Part shown: positions 51,821 to 59,786 of the stretch, piece after piece | How positions within the stretch are numbered: the stretch's first letter is position 1 | Layout: each line of letters begins with the position of its first letter | Assembly: GCA_033762715.1 (NCBI GenBank) | Contig: JANRLL010000008.1 | Coordinates: 1 to 64,000, forward strand | DNA: 64,000 bases | Origin: JANRLL01 sp033762715 | GTDB taxonomy: Bacteria > Pseudomonadota > Alphaproteobacteria > Rickettsiales > SXRF01 | Direction of reading: 5' to 3' | Position numbers and translations under genes: made by a program | The notes under the pieces: generated by a model | Databases searched by the model: none | Told to the model about the DNA's origin: nothing | The model's input: only the letters and a program-made list of their open reading frames with translations

Positions 51821-51876
51821 AGAAAACCGCTCCGCCACGGTTAGGTGGCGGAGCGGTTGGTTGCTTCCGAAGAAGC
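51821..51876 (-). terminator. Cassette 3' module behind the 51883 gene (covarying copy)
   Basis: UUCG-type hairpin at 51863-51876 and a 14-bp terminator stem (AACCGCTCCGCCAC at 51825-51838 with 51845-51858), followed by TTTC on the minus strand. Compared with the other two modules, A-T pairs are replaced by G-C pairs on both arms, so the structure is kept. Confidence 0.85.
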
Positions 51877-51882
51877 GGTTCG

Positions 51883-52206
51883 TTACTGCTGCAGGATGCT
51901 GTCGATCCGACTGTTGAGGTCGTAGGGCAGCTTCTTGCGGTCGATGCCGGAAAGGCGGTGACGGATCGTATCCTTGATCACGTCCTTAGCGGCTTGGCTG
52001 TTTGCCGTTTCGTACTGGATCACCAGGTTATCCAGATCTCGGGTGTCCCCCTCGATCTTGGCCTGCGACTCCTTGTAGATTATCGTACGGGTCTGCTCGT
52101 TGGCGGCTCCGAAGAATCGGTTGAAACCGACGCCGACGATGCCGATGAGGAACAGAACGACGATGATGCCGATAATGCCGAGAACGACCTTAAGCGAGTC
52201 TTTCAT
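51883..52206 (-). CDS. Small single-helix membrane protein, cassette 4
   Basis: A 107-aa protein with one N-terminal transmembrane helix (VVLGIIGIIVVLFLIGIVGV, about residues 7-26) and a charged helical C-terminal part (SQAKIEGDTRDLDNLVIQYE, AAKDVIKDTIRHRLSGIDRK). No family recognised. It has leader copy 4 and the covarying 3' module. Like its three neighbours it is predicted to sit in the cell envelope. Confidence 0.7.
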   Translation of the reverse strand: MKDSLKVVLGIIGIIVVLFLIGIVGVGFNRFFGAANEQTRTIIYKESQAKIEGDTRDLDNLVIQYETANSQAAKDVIKDTIRHRLSGIDRKKLPYDLNSRIDSILQQ

Positions 52207-52352
52207 GATAAGTGACCTTTCAGGTCAGAAATGCAGCTCTCACTAAGGAGTAGCTGATACTGCGGTACTACGTACTGCGAGTTGCCGTGCAACTAAAAGT
52301 TTACTGATGTCGCGATTCCTTTCCAAGAAGGCAACGGGTGTAAACTAGCAAC
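52207..52352 (-). promoter_or_regulatory. Structured 5' leader, copy 4 (with -10-like TAATAT at 52359-52364)
   Basis: A 146-nt copy with the same elements as copy 3: 5' GTTGCTAGTTTACAC, AGTTGC-ACG-GCAACT hairpin, GTAC-rich insert, CAGCT/AGCTG hairpin and the Shine-Dalgarno hairpin at 52214-52226. The upstream promoter part differs from the other copies, marking the edge of the array. Confidence 0.72.
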
Positions 52353-52457
52353 GCTATAATATTAATGGATTTTAATAAATTTTGCAACGAAATAGAAAGC
52401 GGCCATAGTCATTGATAAATAATGATTATTTAGTAATAATGCAGGGCTTAATGTCTA

Positions 52458-53717
52458 TTACGCGGCTTTGATTTTAGCCATTTTACCTTTTAAACGTGCG
52501 GCGACTTCGGCAATAAAACCTTGGGTCGTAAGGCCGCTAGGACCACTTAAATCGCGCGTACCCTTGCCACTGGCTAGCGTTTCGCACATGGCATTATACA
52601 TAGCAGCCGTAAAATGACGAAGTTGCTCGGCTTGCGCAGCTGCGATTTGCTTATTCTCTACACCTAATGTGGCGGAATGATCGATCGCACCACGTAGCGC
52701 ATGCACCATACCCAGCGGATTCACGGAGGTTTCCTTGCCGGCATTGTGTGCGTGGAATTGATCGGCGATGGTGCCGTGTGATGCTTCAAACTCCATGATC
52801 TTTTGACCATTCGGTTTTACACCGGTGAGCACTGAAGAGATAAAGCCAGGCGATTTATATTGCTCAGCCATCTCGTCGGTCAGCCAGTCGCCGTCATAAT
52901 TATGCGCAACCATGGCAAAACCGCCCTCATGCCATTTCACAATTTTCATCGAAGCATCATCAGACAGCAAGTGGCGCAACTGGCCACCAGTGTCCTTAAG
53001 CAGGCCTTTGGTTTCGAATTGTGCTTTATAGCTCTTATCGAAGATCTCTTTCATTTTAGTCCAAAACGGCTCTTGCCATTTGAACACTGTTTTCTTAGTC
53101 ACCACATACGGCACTACGCCAGCAGCCAATGAACGACTGAAAAAATGATGCGCCAATTGCTCTACGTTATCGAGCGGATTGTGATAGGTCACAGCGGCAT
53201 TAATTTGGTCGGTAAGTTTGCGTTCATCGACCACTATCTCTTTGCCGTCCTTGTCGGTGAACACGGTTTTAAGTGTGCCAGGGCCTACGATTTTATAGCC
53301 AGCTGCATATTCACCGCCAACGGCGTGGCGGCAGAAAAGCACGGGTTTTTCATATCCCATTTGGTCTTCCAGGCCAGGCACAATGATGGTGTCGCGGTCG
53401 ATCGAAAAGCCATTCCATGCTTGGCGCATTTTACCGTTAGGGCTGCCAAGCGCCGTTTTCAAACCCATTTCTTTACATTGATCGGCGGTAGGGGTGATGG
53501 TGGGTTCTTTAAAAATCGCACCAATCGTAGCACCTGACGTAATCGCATCTTTTAGTACCTGATCACCGCTCTCATCGCGCGCTTTGCACGATAGGTCAAA
53601 AAATTGCCAGCTTTTGGTGTCGATATAAGGTGACACCCATTGATCCAGCACGAGCTGCATCACCACGCGTGTCATTTCTTCACCGGCAATATATACCATA
53701 GGAGGGGCTTGGAGCAT
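52458..53717 (-). CDS. icd: NADP-dependent isocitrate dehydrogenase (eukaryote-like dimeric type)
   Basis: Oxidatively decarboxylates isocitrate in the TCA cycle. The 419-aa protein shows the dimeric type II form: GATIGAIFKEPTITPTADQC, GSPNGKMRQAWNG with substrate arginine, NYDGDWLTDEMAEQY with metal-ligand aspartates, and EFEASHGTIADQF. This is the type in many Alphaproteobacteria and mitochondria. AAGGA precedes the start. It is a single minus-strand gene between the cassette array and the divergent isc operon. Confidence 0.95.
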   Translation of the reverse strand: MLQAPPMVYIAGEEMTRVVMQLVLDQWVSPYIDTKSWQFFDLSCKARDESGDQVLKDAITSGATIGAIFKEPTITPTADQCKEMGLKTALGSPNGKMRQAWNGFSIDRDTIIVPGLEDQMGYEKPVLFCRHAVGGEYAAGYKIVGPGTLKTVFTDKDGKEIVVDERKLTDQINAAVTYHNPLDNVEQLAHHFFSRSLAAGVVPYVVTKKTVFKWQEPFWTKMKEIFDKSYKAQFETKGLLKDTGGQLRHLLSDDASMKIVKWHEGGFAMVAHNYDGDWLTDEMAEQYKSPGFISSVLTGVKPNGQKIMEFEASHGTIADQFHAHNAGKETSVNPLGMVHALRGAIDHSATLGVENKQIAAAQAEQLRHFTAAMYNAMCETLASGKGTRDLSGPSGLTTQGFIAEVAARLKGKMAKIKAA

Positions 53718-53786
53718 TGTTGTATCCTTGTAGTTTATTACGAAAAGGCTATTATCCTCTGAAATTACTTAATAAACCCTAAAGCT

Positions 53787-54869
53787 ATGCCCATTTATCT
53801 CGACTATAACGCTACCGCACCACTTCGCCAACAAGTCATTGATATAATGACAGAAATTTCGAAGCTGCCTGCCAACCCGTCTTCCGCGCATCAATTCGGA
53901 CGGCGCGCGAAAAAATACGTCGAAGATGCACGCCGTATGGTCGCGCAAGCGATCAGCGTTTGGTCCGATGAAGTGATTTTTACGGCGTCAGCGACCGAGG
54001 CTAATAATATGGTGCTGAAGGCATTTGCATCGCAGGCTATCTCGGCGGTTGAGCATAGCTCGGTGTTGAAAGCCGCGCGTGATCCGCAACTTATTGCCGT
54101 GGATAATGAGGGCATGGTGGATCTGGCTGCGTTAGAAGCGCAGCTTGCTAAGCACCAGCCAAAGCTGGTTTCCGTGATGCTTGCTAATAATGAAACCGGC
54201 GTTATTCAACCTGTGACGGAGATCGCGGCGCTATGTAAAAAACATAATGTGTTATTGCATTGTGATGCGGTGCAGGGGCTAGGAAAAATACCAGTCGATT
54301 GCGGCGCGTTGGGTGCGGATCTGATAACGCTTACCACTCATAAATGCGGTGGGCCGGTGGGAGCAGGGATCTTGGTAATCCGCAGAGGCATTGATGTTGC
54401 ACCGCTTCTGGCCGGTGGCGGGCAAGAAATGCGCAAACGGGCAGGTACCGAGAATGTGGCCGCGATTGCCGGTGCTGCCAAAGCCATCGAGCTTGTTGAT
54501 CTCAACCAAGTAAAAGTTTGGCGGCAATGGCTGAGCACGATGGAGCAGGCTTTTATCCAAAGAGGCGCTCTGGTGCTGGGGACGGGTGCATCACGCCTTC
54601 CCAATACCAGCTGTGTGGTTATGCCAGGCATTAGCCAGGAAACGCAGTTGATGGATTTTGACCTGGCGGGCTTTGCTGTAAGTGCTGGTTCGGCCTGTTC
54701 GTCCGGGCGCATTGAACCATCGCATGTGTTACTTGCCATGGGAATCGACAAAAAACTGGCTGGTTCTGCCATACGCGTGAGCCTGGGCTGGGACACAAAA
54801 GAGGAAGAGATTCATGCATTTACCCAAGCATGGATTGCCACTTGCGAACGACTCGCAAAAATTGCGTAA
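53787..54869 (+). CDS. Cysteine desulfurase, NifS/IscS-like (first copy)
   Basis: PLP-dependent class V aminotransferase that takes sulfur from cysteine. The 360-aa protein has IYLDYNATAPL at the N-terminus, the SAVEHSSVL histidine, the PLP-lysine segment TTHKCGGPVGAG and the active cysteine loop SAGSACSSGRIEPSH. It is shorter and more diverged than the downstream IscS. Two consecutive desulfurase genes before iscU also occur in Rickettsia, as I recall, where the first is annotated Spl1. Its acceptor is not evident. Confidence 0.9.
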   Translation: MPIYLDYNATAPLRQQVIDIMTEISKLPANPSSAHQFGRRAKKYVEDARRMVAQAISVWSDEVIFTASATEANNMVLKAFASQAISAVEHSSVLKAARDPQLIAVDNEGMVDLAALEAQLAKHQPKLVSVMLANNETGVIQPVTEIAALCKKHNVLLHCDAVQGLGKIPVDCGALGADLITLTTHKCGGPVGAGILVIRRGIDVAPLLAGGGQEMRKRAGTENVAAIAGAAKAIELVDLNQVKVWRQWLSTMEQAFIQRGALVLGTGASRLPNTSCVVMPGISQETQLMDFDLAGFAVSAGSACSSGRIEPSHVLLAMGIDKKLAGSAIRVSLGWDTKEEEIHAFTQAWIATCERLAKIA

Positions 54870-55002
54870 AAACATTTGAATTCTCTAGGAAAATAGACTA
54901 AATAAAGATCTAAAATAATTCTTGACTATTTTGCTCGGATAAAGAATTTATTAACCCGCTCAAACATGATATAATTTTACACAAATTGGATACCCGATTT
55001 TT

Positions 55003-56238
55003 ATGCACACGCCCGCTAATAGTAATGTTCGTTTGCCCATCTATTTGGATTATCAGGCCACCACGCCGATGGATCCGCGTGTGCTTGAGAAAATGTTGCC
55101 GTATTTCGTCGAAAAATTTGGCAACCCGCATTCGCGCAGCCATGCTTACGGATGGGAAGCAGAAGCAGCAACCGATATTGCGCGTGAGCAAGTAGCAGCT
55201 CTCATCGGCGCATCGGAAAAAGAAATCGTTTTCACCTCGGGTGCTACTGAATCGAACAATATCGCGATCAAAGGTGTGGCGCGGTTTTACAAAGATAAAA
55301 AGAATCATATCATCACGCCAGTAACCGAACATAAATGCGTGCTCGATTCATGCCGCCATCTGGAGCAGGAAGGTTTTGAAGTTACTTATTTGCCGGTGCA
55401 GTCCAACGGCTTGATCGATTTGGATCAGCTGTGCGCTGCGATTAAAGATACGACCGTGCTGGTGTCGGTGATGGCTGTGAACAACGAAGTAGGCGTTATT
55501 CAGCCGCTTGCTGAAATTGGAAAAATCTGCCGCGAAAAAGGCGTGTTCTTTCACACCGATGCAGCGCAGGCTTTCGGTAAAATTCCACTCGATGTGGAAG
55601 CGATGAATATCGATCTGATGAGTATCTCTGGCCATAAATGCTATGGCCCGAAAGGCATTGGCGCGCTCTATGTGCGTCGTCGCCCGCGCATACGCTTGGA
55701 AGCATTGATTTCCGGTGGTGGCCAGGAACGCGGTTTCCGTTCAGGTACATTGCCAACGCCGCTGATCGTGGGGCTGGGCGAAGCCGCTGCGATTGCAAAA
55801 AATGAAATGGGCAAAGATGCCGAGCGGGCGCGTGCGATTTATAACCGCTTCCTGACCGAATTACTCGATGGTATACCTGATGTGTTCTTAAACGGTGATC
55901 GCGTAGAGCGCTGGCCAGGGAATGTGAATCTAAGCTTTGCGTACGTCGAAGGCGAATCGATGATCATGGCGATTAAAGATTTGGCCGTTTCATCAGGTTC
56001 TGCTTGTACGTCAGCTTCACTGGAGCCGTCTTACGTGCTACGTGCCTTAGGCGTAGGTGAAGAATTGGCGCATACCTCCATCCGCTTTGGCTTCGGCCGG
56101 TTTACCACCGATGAAGAGGTGGATTATGCGATCACGCTGATTAAAAACAGCATCGATAAGTTGCGTGAAATGAGTCCGCTGTGGGAGATGGTGCAAGAAG
56201 GCATCGATATTTCAAAAATCGAGTGGACGGGACATTAA
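55003..56238 (+). CDS. iscS: Cysteine desulfurase IscS
   Basis: Sulfur donor for Fe-S cluster assembly on IscU. The 411-aa protein keeps all IscS landmarks: PIYLDYQATTPMDPRV, TPVTEHKCVLDSC, the PLP lysine in SISGHKCYGPKGIGALY, and the mobile-loop cysteine in SSGSACTSASLEPSYVLRAL, ending with the long C-terminal tail (ISKIEWTGH) that contacts IscU. Followed by iscU after 62 nt. Confidence 0.97.
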   Translation: MHTPANSNVRLPIYLDYQATTPMDPRVLEKMLPYFVEKFGNPHSRSHAYGWEAEAATDIAREQVAALIGASEKEIVFTSGATESNNIAIKGVARFYKDKKNHIITPVTEHKCVLDSCRHLEQEGFEVTYLPVQSNGLIDLDQLCAAIKDTTVLVSVMAVNNEVGVIQPLAEIGKICREKGVFFHTDAAQAFGKIPLDVEAMNIDLMSISGHKCYGPKGIGALYVRRRPRIRLEALISGGGQERGFRSGTLPTPLIVGLGEAAAIAKNEMGKDAERARAIYNRFLTELLDGIPDVFLNGDRVERWPGNVNLSFAYVEGESMIMAIKDLAVSSGSACTSASLEPSYVLRALGVGEELAHTSIRFGFGRFTTDEEVDYAITLIKNSIDKLREMSPLWEMVQEGIDISKIEWTGH

Positions 56239-56300
56239 CAATCACGTCTCTGTGATTTTCTGCTAAAAATCACAAGGGACATGCTTCTTGGAGTATAAAT

Positions 56301-56702
56301 ATGGCATACGGTGAAAAAGTAATCGATCATTATGAAAATCCGCGCAACGTTGGATCGTTGTCGAAAGACGATGCCGAAGTGGGCACCGGCTTGGTGGGTG
56401 CTCCTGCCTGCGGTGACGTGATGAAACTGCAAATCAAAGTGAATTCAGCCACCGGCGTGATTGAAGATGCGAAATTCAAAACCTTCGGTTGCGGCTCGGC
56501 GATTGCTTCAAGCTCGCTCATTACCGAATGGGTAAAAGGCAAAACGCTGGAAGAAGCGCAAGCGATTAAAAACACGGAAATCGCCAATTATCTGGCATTG
56601 CCGCCAGTGAAAATTCACTGCTCGGTACTTGCTGAAGATGCAATTAAAGCAGCGATCGCCGATTACAAAACCAAACAAAACGGCAATCAGGACGCCGCAT
56701 AA
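56301..56702 (+). CDS. iscU: Fe-S cluster scaffold IscU
   Basis: Scaffold on which [2Fe-2S] clusters are built. The 133-aa protein has VIDHYENPRNVGS, the three cluster cysteines (GAPACGDVM, TFGCGSAIASSS, KIHCSVLAEDA) and the HscA-recognition motif LPPVK just before the third cysteine. Between iscS and iscA (9 nt). Confidence 0.98.
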   Translation: MAYGEKVIDHYENPRNVGSLSKDDAEVGTGLVGAPACGDVMKLQIKVNSATGVIEDAKFKTFGCGSAIASSSLITEWVKGKTLEEAQAIKNTEIANYLALPPVKIHCSVLAEDAIKAAIADYKTKQNGNQDAA

Positions 56703-56711
56703 GCAGGACCT

Positions 56712-57047
56712 ATGGCAGCACCGCTTATCACCATTACCGATACAGCATTGGCCAGGATCAATGAATTGCTCGCCAAGCGCGGCAAGCCATCGGTCGGGGT
56801 AAAAGTTGGTGTGCGTTCGCGCGGTTGCTCCGGACTTTCTTATACGTTTGAGTATGCCGACGAGATCAGCAAATTCGACGAAGTGGTGGAAAAAGACGGC
56901 GTAAAAGTCTTGATCGATCCTAAGGCAGTGATGTTTCTCATCGGCACCAAAATGGATTATGTCGAAGAGCAATTCAAAAGCGGTTTTACCTTCCGCAATC
57001 CGAATGAAAAAGGCCGCTGCGGTTGCGGCGAATCTTTCCACGTATAA
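56712..57047 (+). CDS. iscA: Fe-S assembly protein IscA (HesB family)
   Basis: A 111-aa A-type carrier. The three cysteines are in SRGCSGLSYTFEYA and the C-terminal GRCGCGESFHV. AGGACC precedes the start. Located between iscU and hscB. Confidence 0.96.
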   Translation: MAAPLITITDTALARINELLAKRGKPSVGVKVGVRSRGCSGLSYTFEYADEISKFDEVVEKDGVKVLIDPKAVMFLIGTKMDYVEEQFKSGFTFRNPNEKGRCGCGESFHV

Positions 57048-57069
57048 TTTGCTATAGCCTAGCGAATTT

Positions 57070-57588
57070 ATGTCCAATTTCTTTGAATTATTAGGTCTTC
57101 AGCCTGCTTTTGATATGGATCTGCCTGCATTGGAGCAAGCCTATTTCAAAGCGCAGCAGCAATTTCATCCCGATCGTTTTGTAGGCAAATTGCCTGAAGA
57201 ACGCACGCAAGCCGCACAGCAATCGGCCGATATTAATCAGGCCTATCAAACACTGAAAAATCCGCTTAAACGGGCGCAATATCTGCTGAAACAGCAAGCT
57301 GTGTTCGTAGGCGGCGAGCAGGATACGGTTAAGCCCACAGCCGAGCTGCTGATGGAGACGATGGGCTGGCGGGAAACCCTGGAAGAGGCAGATAGCCTTG
57401 ATAAGGTGCGTGAGTTAGAAAACCTACTAAACCAAGCGCATCAATCATCGCTGAATGCTATTTCAGTTGCCTATCAGGTACAAGACTGGCAAAACATGGC
57501 GCATCAAAGCTTGCGGCTGGGTTACGTGATCAAAACACGTGATGAAGTAGCCAAGCAACTCAAAAATCTATCAAAGAAAACCGCATGA
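57070..57588 (+). CDS. hscB: Fe-S assembly co-chaperone HscB
   Basis: J-domain co-chaperone that brings IscU to HscA. The 172-aa protein has an N-terminal J domain with the HPD motif in QQFHPDRFVGKLPEER, then a C-terminal three-helix IscU-binding domain. It overlaps hscA by 4 nt. Confidence 0.95.
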   Translation: MSNFFELLGLQPAFDMDLPALEQAYFKAQQQFHPDRFVGKLPEERTQAAQQSADINQAYQTLKNPLKRAQYLLKQQAVFVGGEQDTVKPTAELLMETMGWRETLEEADSLDKVRELENLLNQAHQSSLNAISVAYQVQDWQNMAHQSLRLGYVIKTRDEVAKQLKNLSKKTA

Positions 57589-59450
57589 ACTTACTGCAAT
57601 TGCATGAACCAGGTGAAACGCCGCTGCCGCACGAAGAAACGGCGGCTGTAGGGATTGATTTGGGCACCACCTATTCGGTGGTGGCGATTGCGCGCGAAGA
57701 TGGTGTGGATGTGTTGCATAATATTCATGGTCATGCGCTGGTGCCCTCGGTGGTGTATTACAACGAGCAAGGCGTAGCAGAAGTGGGATATCCTGCGCTG
57801 CAACGTCGTGCACGTGGTGAGAAACATGTGATTGCCTCGGTGAAGCGCCTGATGGGGCGCGGTATTGACGACATACGCTCTGTGCTGGGCACTTTGCCCT
57901 ATGATATCGTGCCCGATAGCAAAGGTATGGTGCGACTGCGTGCTGGTGGATGTGAACTAACGCCGGTGGAAATATCGGCTGATATTTTGCGAGCCCTCAA
58001 ACGCAATGCCGAGCAGGCGCTTGGTACGGATGTGACCAAAGCAGTCATCACCGTGCCGGCCTATTTTGACGATGCGGCGCGCGCAGCTACTAAAGATGCC
58101 GCCAAGCTGGCTGGGCTGGAGGTGTTGCGATTGGTGAATGAACCCACGGCCGCTGCTTTGGCTTACGGCCTAGATAGCGGTGCTGAAGGCATATATGCGA
58201 TTTATGATTTAGGCGGCGGCACTTTTGATGTGTCATTGTTGAAATTACAGCAGGGCGTGTTTCAGGTGCTGGCAACGGGCGGCGATACGCAATTAGGCGG
58301 TGACGATTTTGACCAGGCCATTGCGGCATGGTTGCTAACGAGTATTGGTCTTGCCGATCATGCGATCAGCAGTGAGGAAGTGGGCGTGTTGGTAGGGCTG
58401 GCGCGTGAGGCCAAGCATACTCTGTCTCAAAGCAATAACGCGATTATCCGCTATCAAAACCACGATGTAACGCTTACCAAGGACGTGTTTGACGAATTGA
58501 TTCTTGATTATGTTGAGACGACCATTGCCGTATGTGAGCAGGCATTGATGGATGCCAACCTAACCTTAGGAAATGTTAAGGGTGTGGTCATGGTAGGGGG
58601 CTCAACCCGTGTACCACTGGTGGTTGAAAAGGTGCAGGAGTTTTTTGGCCAGAAACCCCTCAATGACGTCAATCCCGATGAGGTGGTTGCCATGGGTGCG
58701 GCGATCCAGGCTAGAGGCCTAACACAAGGCTCAGGTAATTTATTGCTTGATGTGATCCCATTGTCGCTGGGGCTCGAGACCATGGGTGGCTTGACGGAAA
58801 AAATTATCTATCGCAATACGCCTATTCCAGTCAGCGTATCGCAGGAATTTACTACCTACCAGGATAACCAAAACGGCATGGTGGTGCGTGTGGTGCAGGG
58901 CGAACGTGAGATGGTGGAGCATAATCGTTCACTGGCTAATTTTGAGCTCTCGGGTATTCCACCGCTGCCAGCTGGCATTGCCCGCGTAACCATCACCTTT
59001 ACGGTTGATGCGGACGGGCTGCTTACGGTATCGGCTCAAGAAAAAACCACCGGTGTTGAGCAGGTGATTCATGTGAAGCCATCATACGGCCTGCCACCGG
59101 AGCAAATTGAAAAAATGCTGCTGGAAAGCATGGAGCGCGCGAAAGAGGATATTACGCAGCGCCTGTTGGTGGAATCACGGGTGGAAGCCGAACGTACCAT
59201 TGTTGAGATTGAATCGGCACTGAAGGCTGACGGCGGATTGTTGAGTGAGGCGGAACGAAAGGTTATTGACCGGCAAATCCAGACTGTTCGCAACGTCGCC
59301 CAAGGCATGGACCGCGATTATATTGATGCAGAAACACATGAATTAGCGAGGCTTACCCAATCGTTTGCTGAAAGAAGAATGGACAAGGCAATTGGTTCAG
59401 CGCTAAAAGGAAATAATATAGACCAACTGGAGAAACAGACGAATGCCTAA
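57585..59450 (+). CDS. hscA: Fe-S assembly Hsp70 chaperone HscA
   Basis: Specialised Hsp70 that releases clusters from IscU. The 621-aa protein has the nucleotide-binding domain (VGIDLGTTYSVVAI, AVITVPAYFDDAARAATKDA, IYDLGGGTFDVSLL, GGSTRVPLV) and a substrate-binding domain with a short C-terminus, lacking the EEVD-like tail of DnaK. Its place after hscB and before fdx separates it from dnaK. Confidence 0.96.
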   Translation: MNLLQLHEPGETPLPHEETAAVGIDLGTTYSVVAIAREDGVDVLHNIHGHALVPSVVYYNEQGVAEVGYPALQRRARGEKHVIASVKRLMGRGIDDIRSVLGTLPYDIVPDSKGMVRLRAGGCELTPVEISADILRALKRNAEQALGTDVTKAVITVPAYFDDAARAATKDAAKLAGLEVLRLVNEPTAAALAYGLDSGAEGIYAIYDLGGGTFDVSLLKLQQGVFQVLATGGDTQLGGDDFDQAIAAWLLTSIGLADHAISSEEVGVLVGLAREAKHTLSQSNNAIIRYQNHDVTLTKDVFDELILDYVETTIAVCEQALMDANLTLGNVKGVVMVGGSTRVPLVVEKVQEFFGQKPLNDVNPDEVVAMGAAIQARGLTQGSGNLLLDVIPLSLGLETMGGLTEKIIYRNTPIPVSVSQEFTTYQDNQNGMVVRVVQGEREMVEHNRSLANFELSGIPPLPAGIARVTITFTVDADGLLTVSAQEKTTGVEQVIHVKPSYGLPPEQIEKMLLESMERAKEDITQRLLVESRVEAERTIVEIESALKADGGLLSEAERKVIDRQIQTVRNVAQGMDRDYIDAETHELARLTQSFAERRMDKAIGSALKGNNIDQLEKQTNA

Positions 59451-59781
59451 ACTAACTTTTGTAAAATCGGATGGAACGGAACAGCTCGTGGAAGTGCCGA
59501 ACGGTATTTCAGTGCTGGAAGCAGCGCATAAAGCACATTTGCCGCTCGAAGGCGCTTGCGAGGGATCGCTTGCCTGCTCAACCTGCCATGTGATTGTCGC
59601 ACCCGAATGGTATGATAAGCTAAAAACAGCCACTGAAGATGAAGAAGACATGCTGGATCTGGCCTTCGGTCTTACCCATACTTCGCGTTTAGGTTGTCAA
59701 ATTATGATGAGTGATGCGCTGGACGGTTTGAAGGTGACACTGCCTGCAGCTACGCGCAATATGATGGTGGATAAGAAATAG
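59443..59781 (+). CDS. fdx: [2Fe-2S] ferredoxin, isc type
   Basis: Adrenodoxin-like ferredoxin that supplies electrons for cluster assembly. The 112-aa protein has the C-x5-C-x2-C loop in GACEGSLACSTCHV and the fourth cysteine in SRLGCQIM. It overlaps hscA by 8 nt and is the last identified member of the isc operon. Confidence 0.96.
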   Translation: MPKLTFVKSDGTEQLVEVPNGISVLEAAHKAHLPLEGACEGSLACSTCHVIVAPEWYDKLKTATEDEEDMLDLAFGLTHTSRLGCQIMMSDALDGLKVTLPAATRNMMVDKK

Positions 59782-59786
59782 TTCCT

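Larger units (their letters stand above)
49851..52364 (-). repeat. Array of four monocistronic gene cassettes with repeated leaders and terminators
   Basis: Four small minus-strand genes (stops at 49851, 50448, 51031, 51883) are each preceded by a copy of a 127-147 nt leader and a TATAGT-type -10 box; three are followed by a copy of a UUCG-hairpin-plus-terminator module. All leaders begin with GTTGCTAGTTTACAC and contain AGTTGCACRGCAACT and a Shine-Dalgarno hairpin. Copies are similar enough to indicate duplication of the expression frame with different cargo genes. The coding parts look GC-richer than flanking genes. No integrase, transposase or flanking terminal repeats are seen. Confidence 0.85.

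Noticed and set aside
49851..52364. Integron gene-cassette array or CRISPR
   Set aside because: No integrase, no attC-type paired core sites, no short regular repeats with spacers; the repeats are promoter-leader and terminator modules instead.
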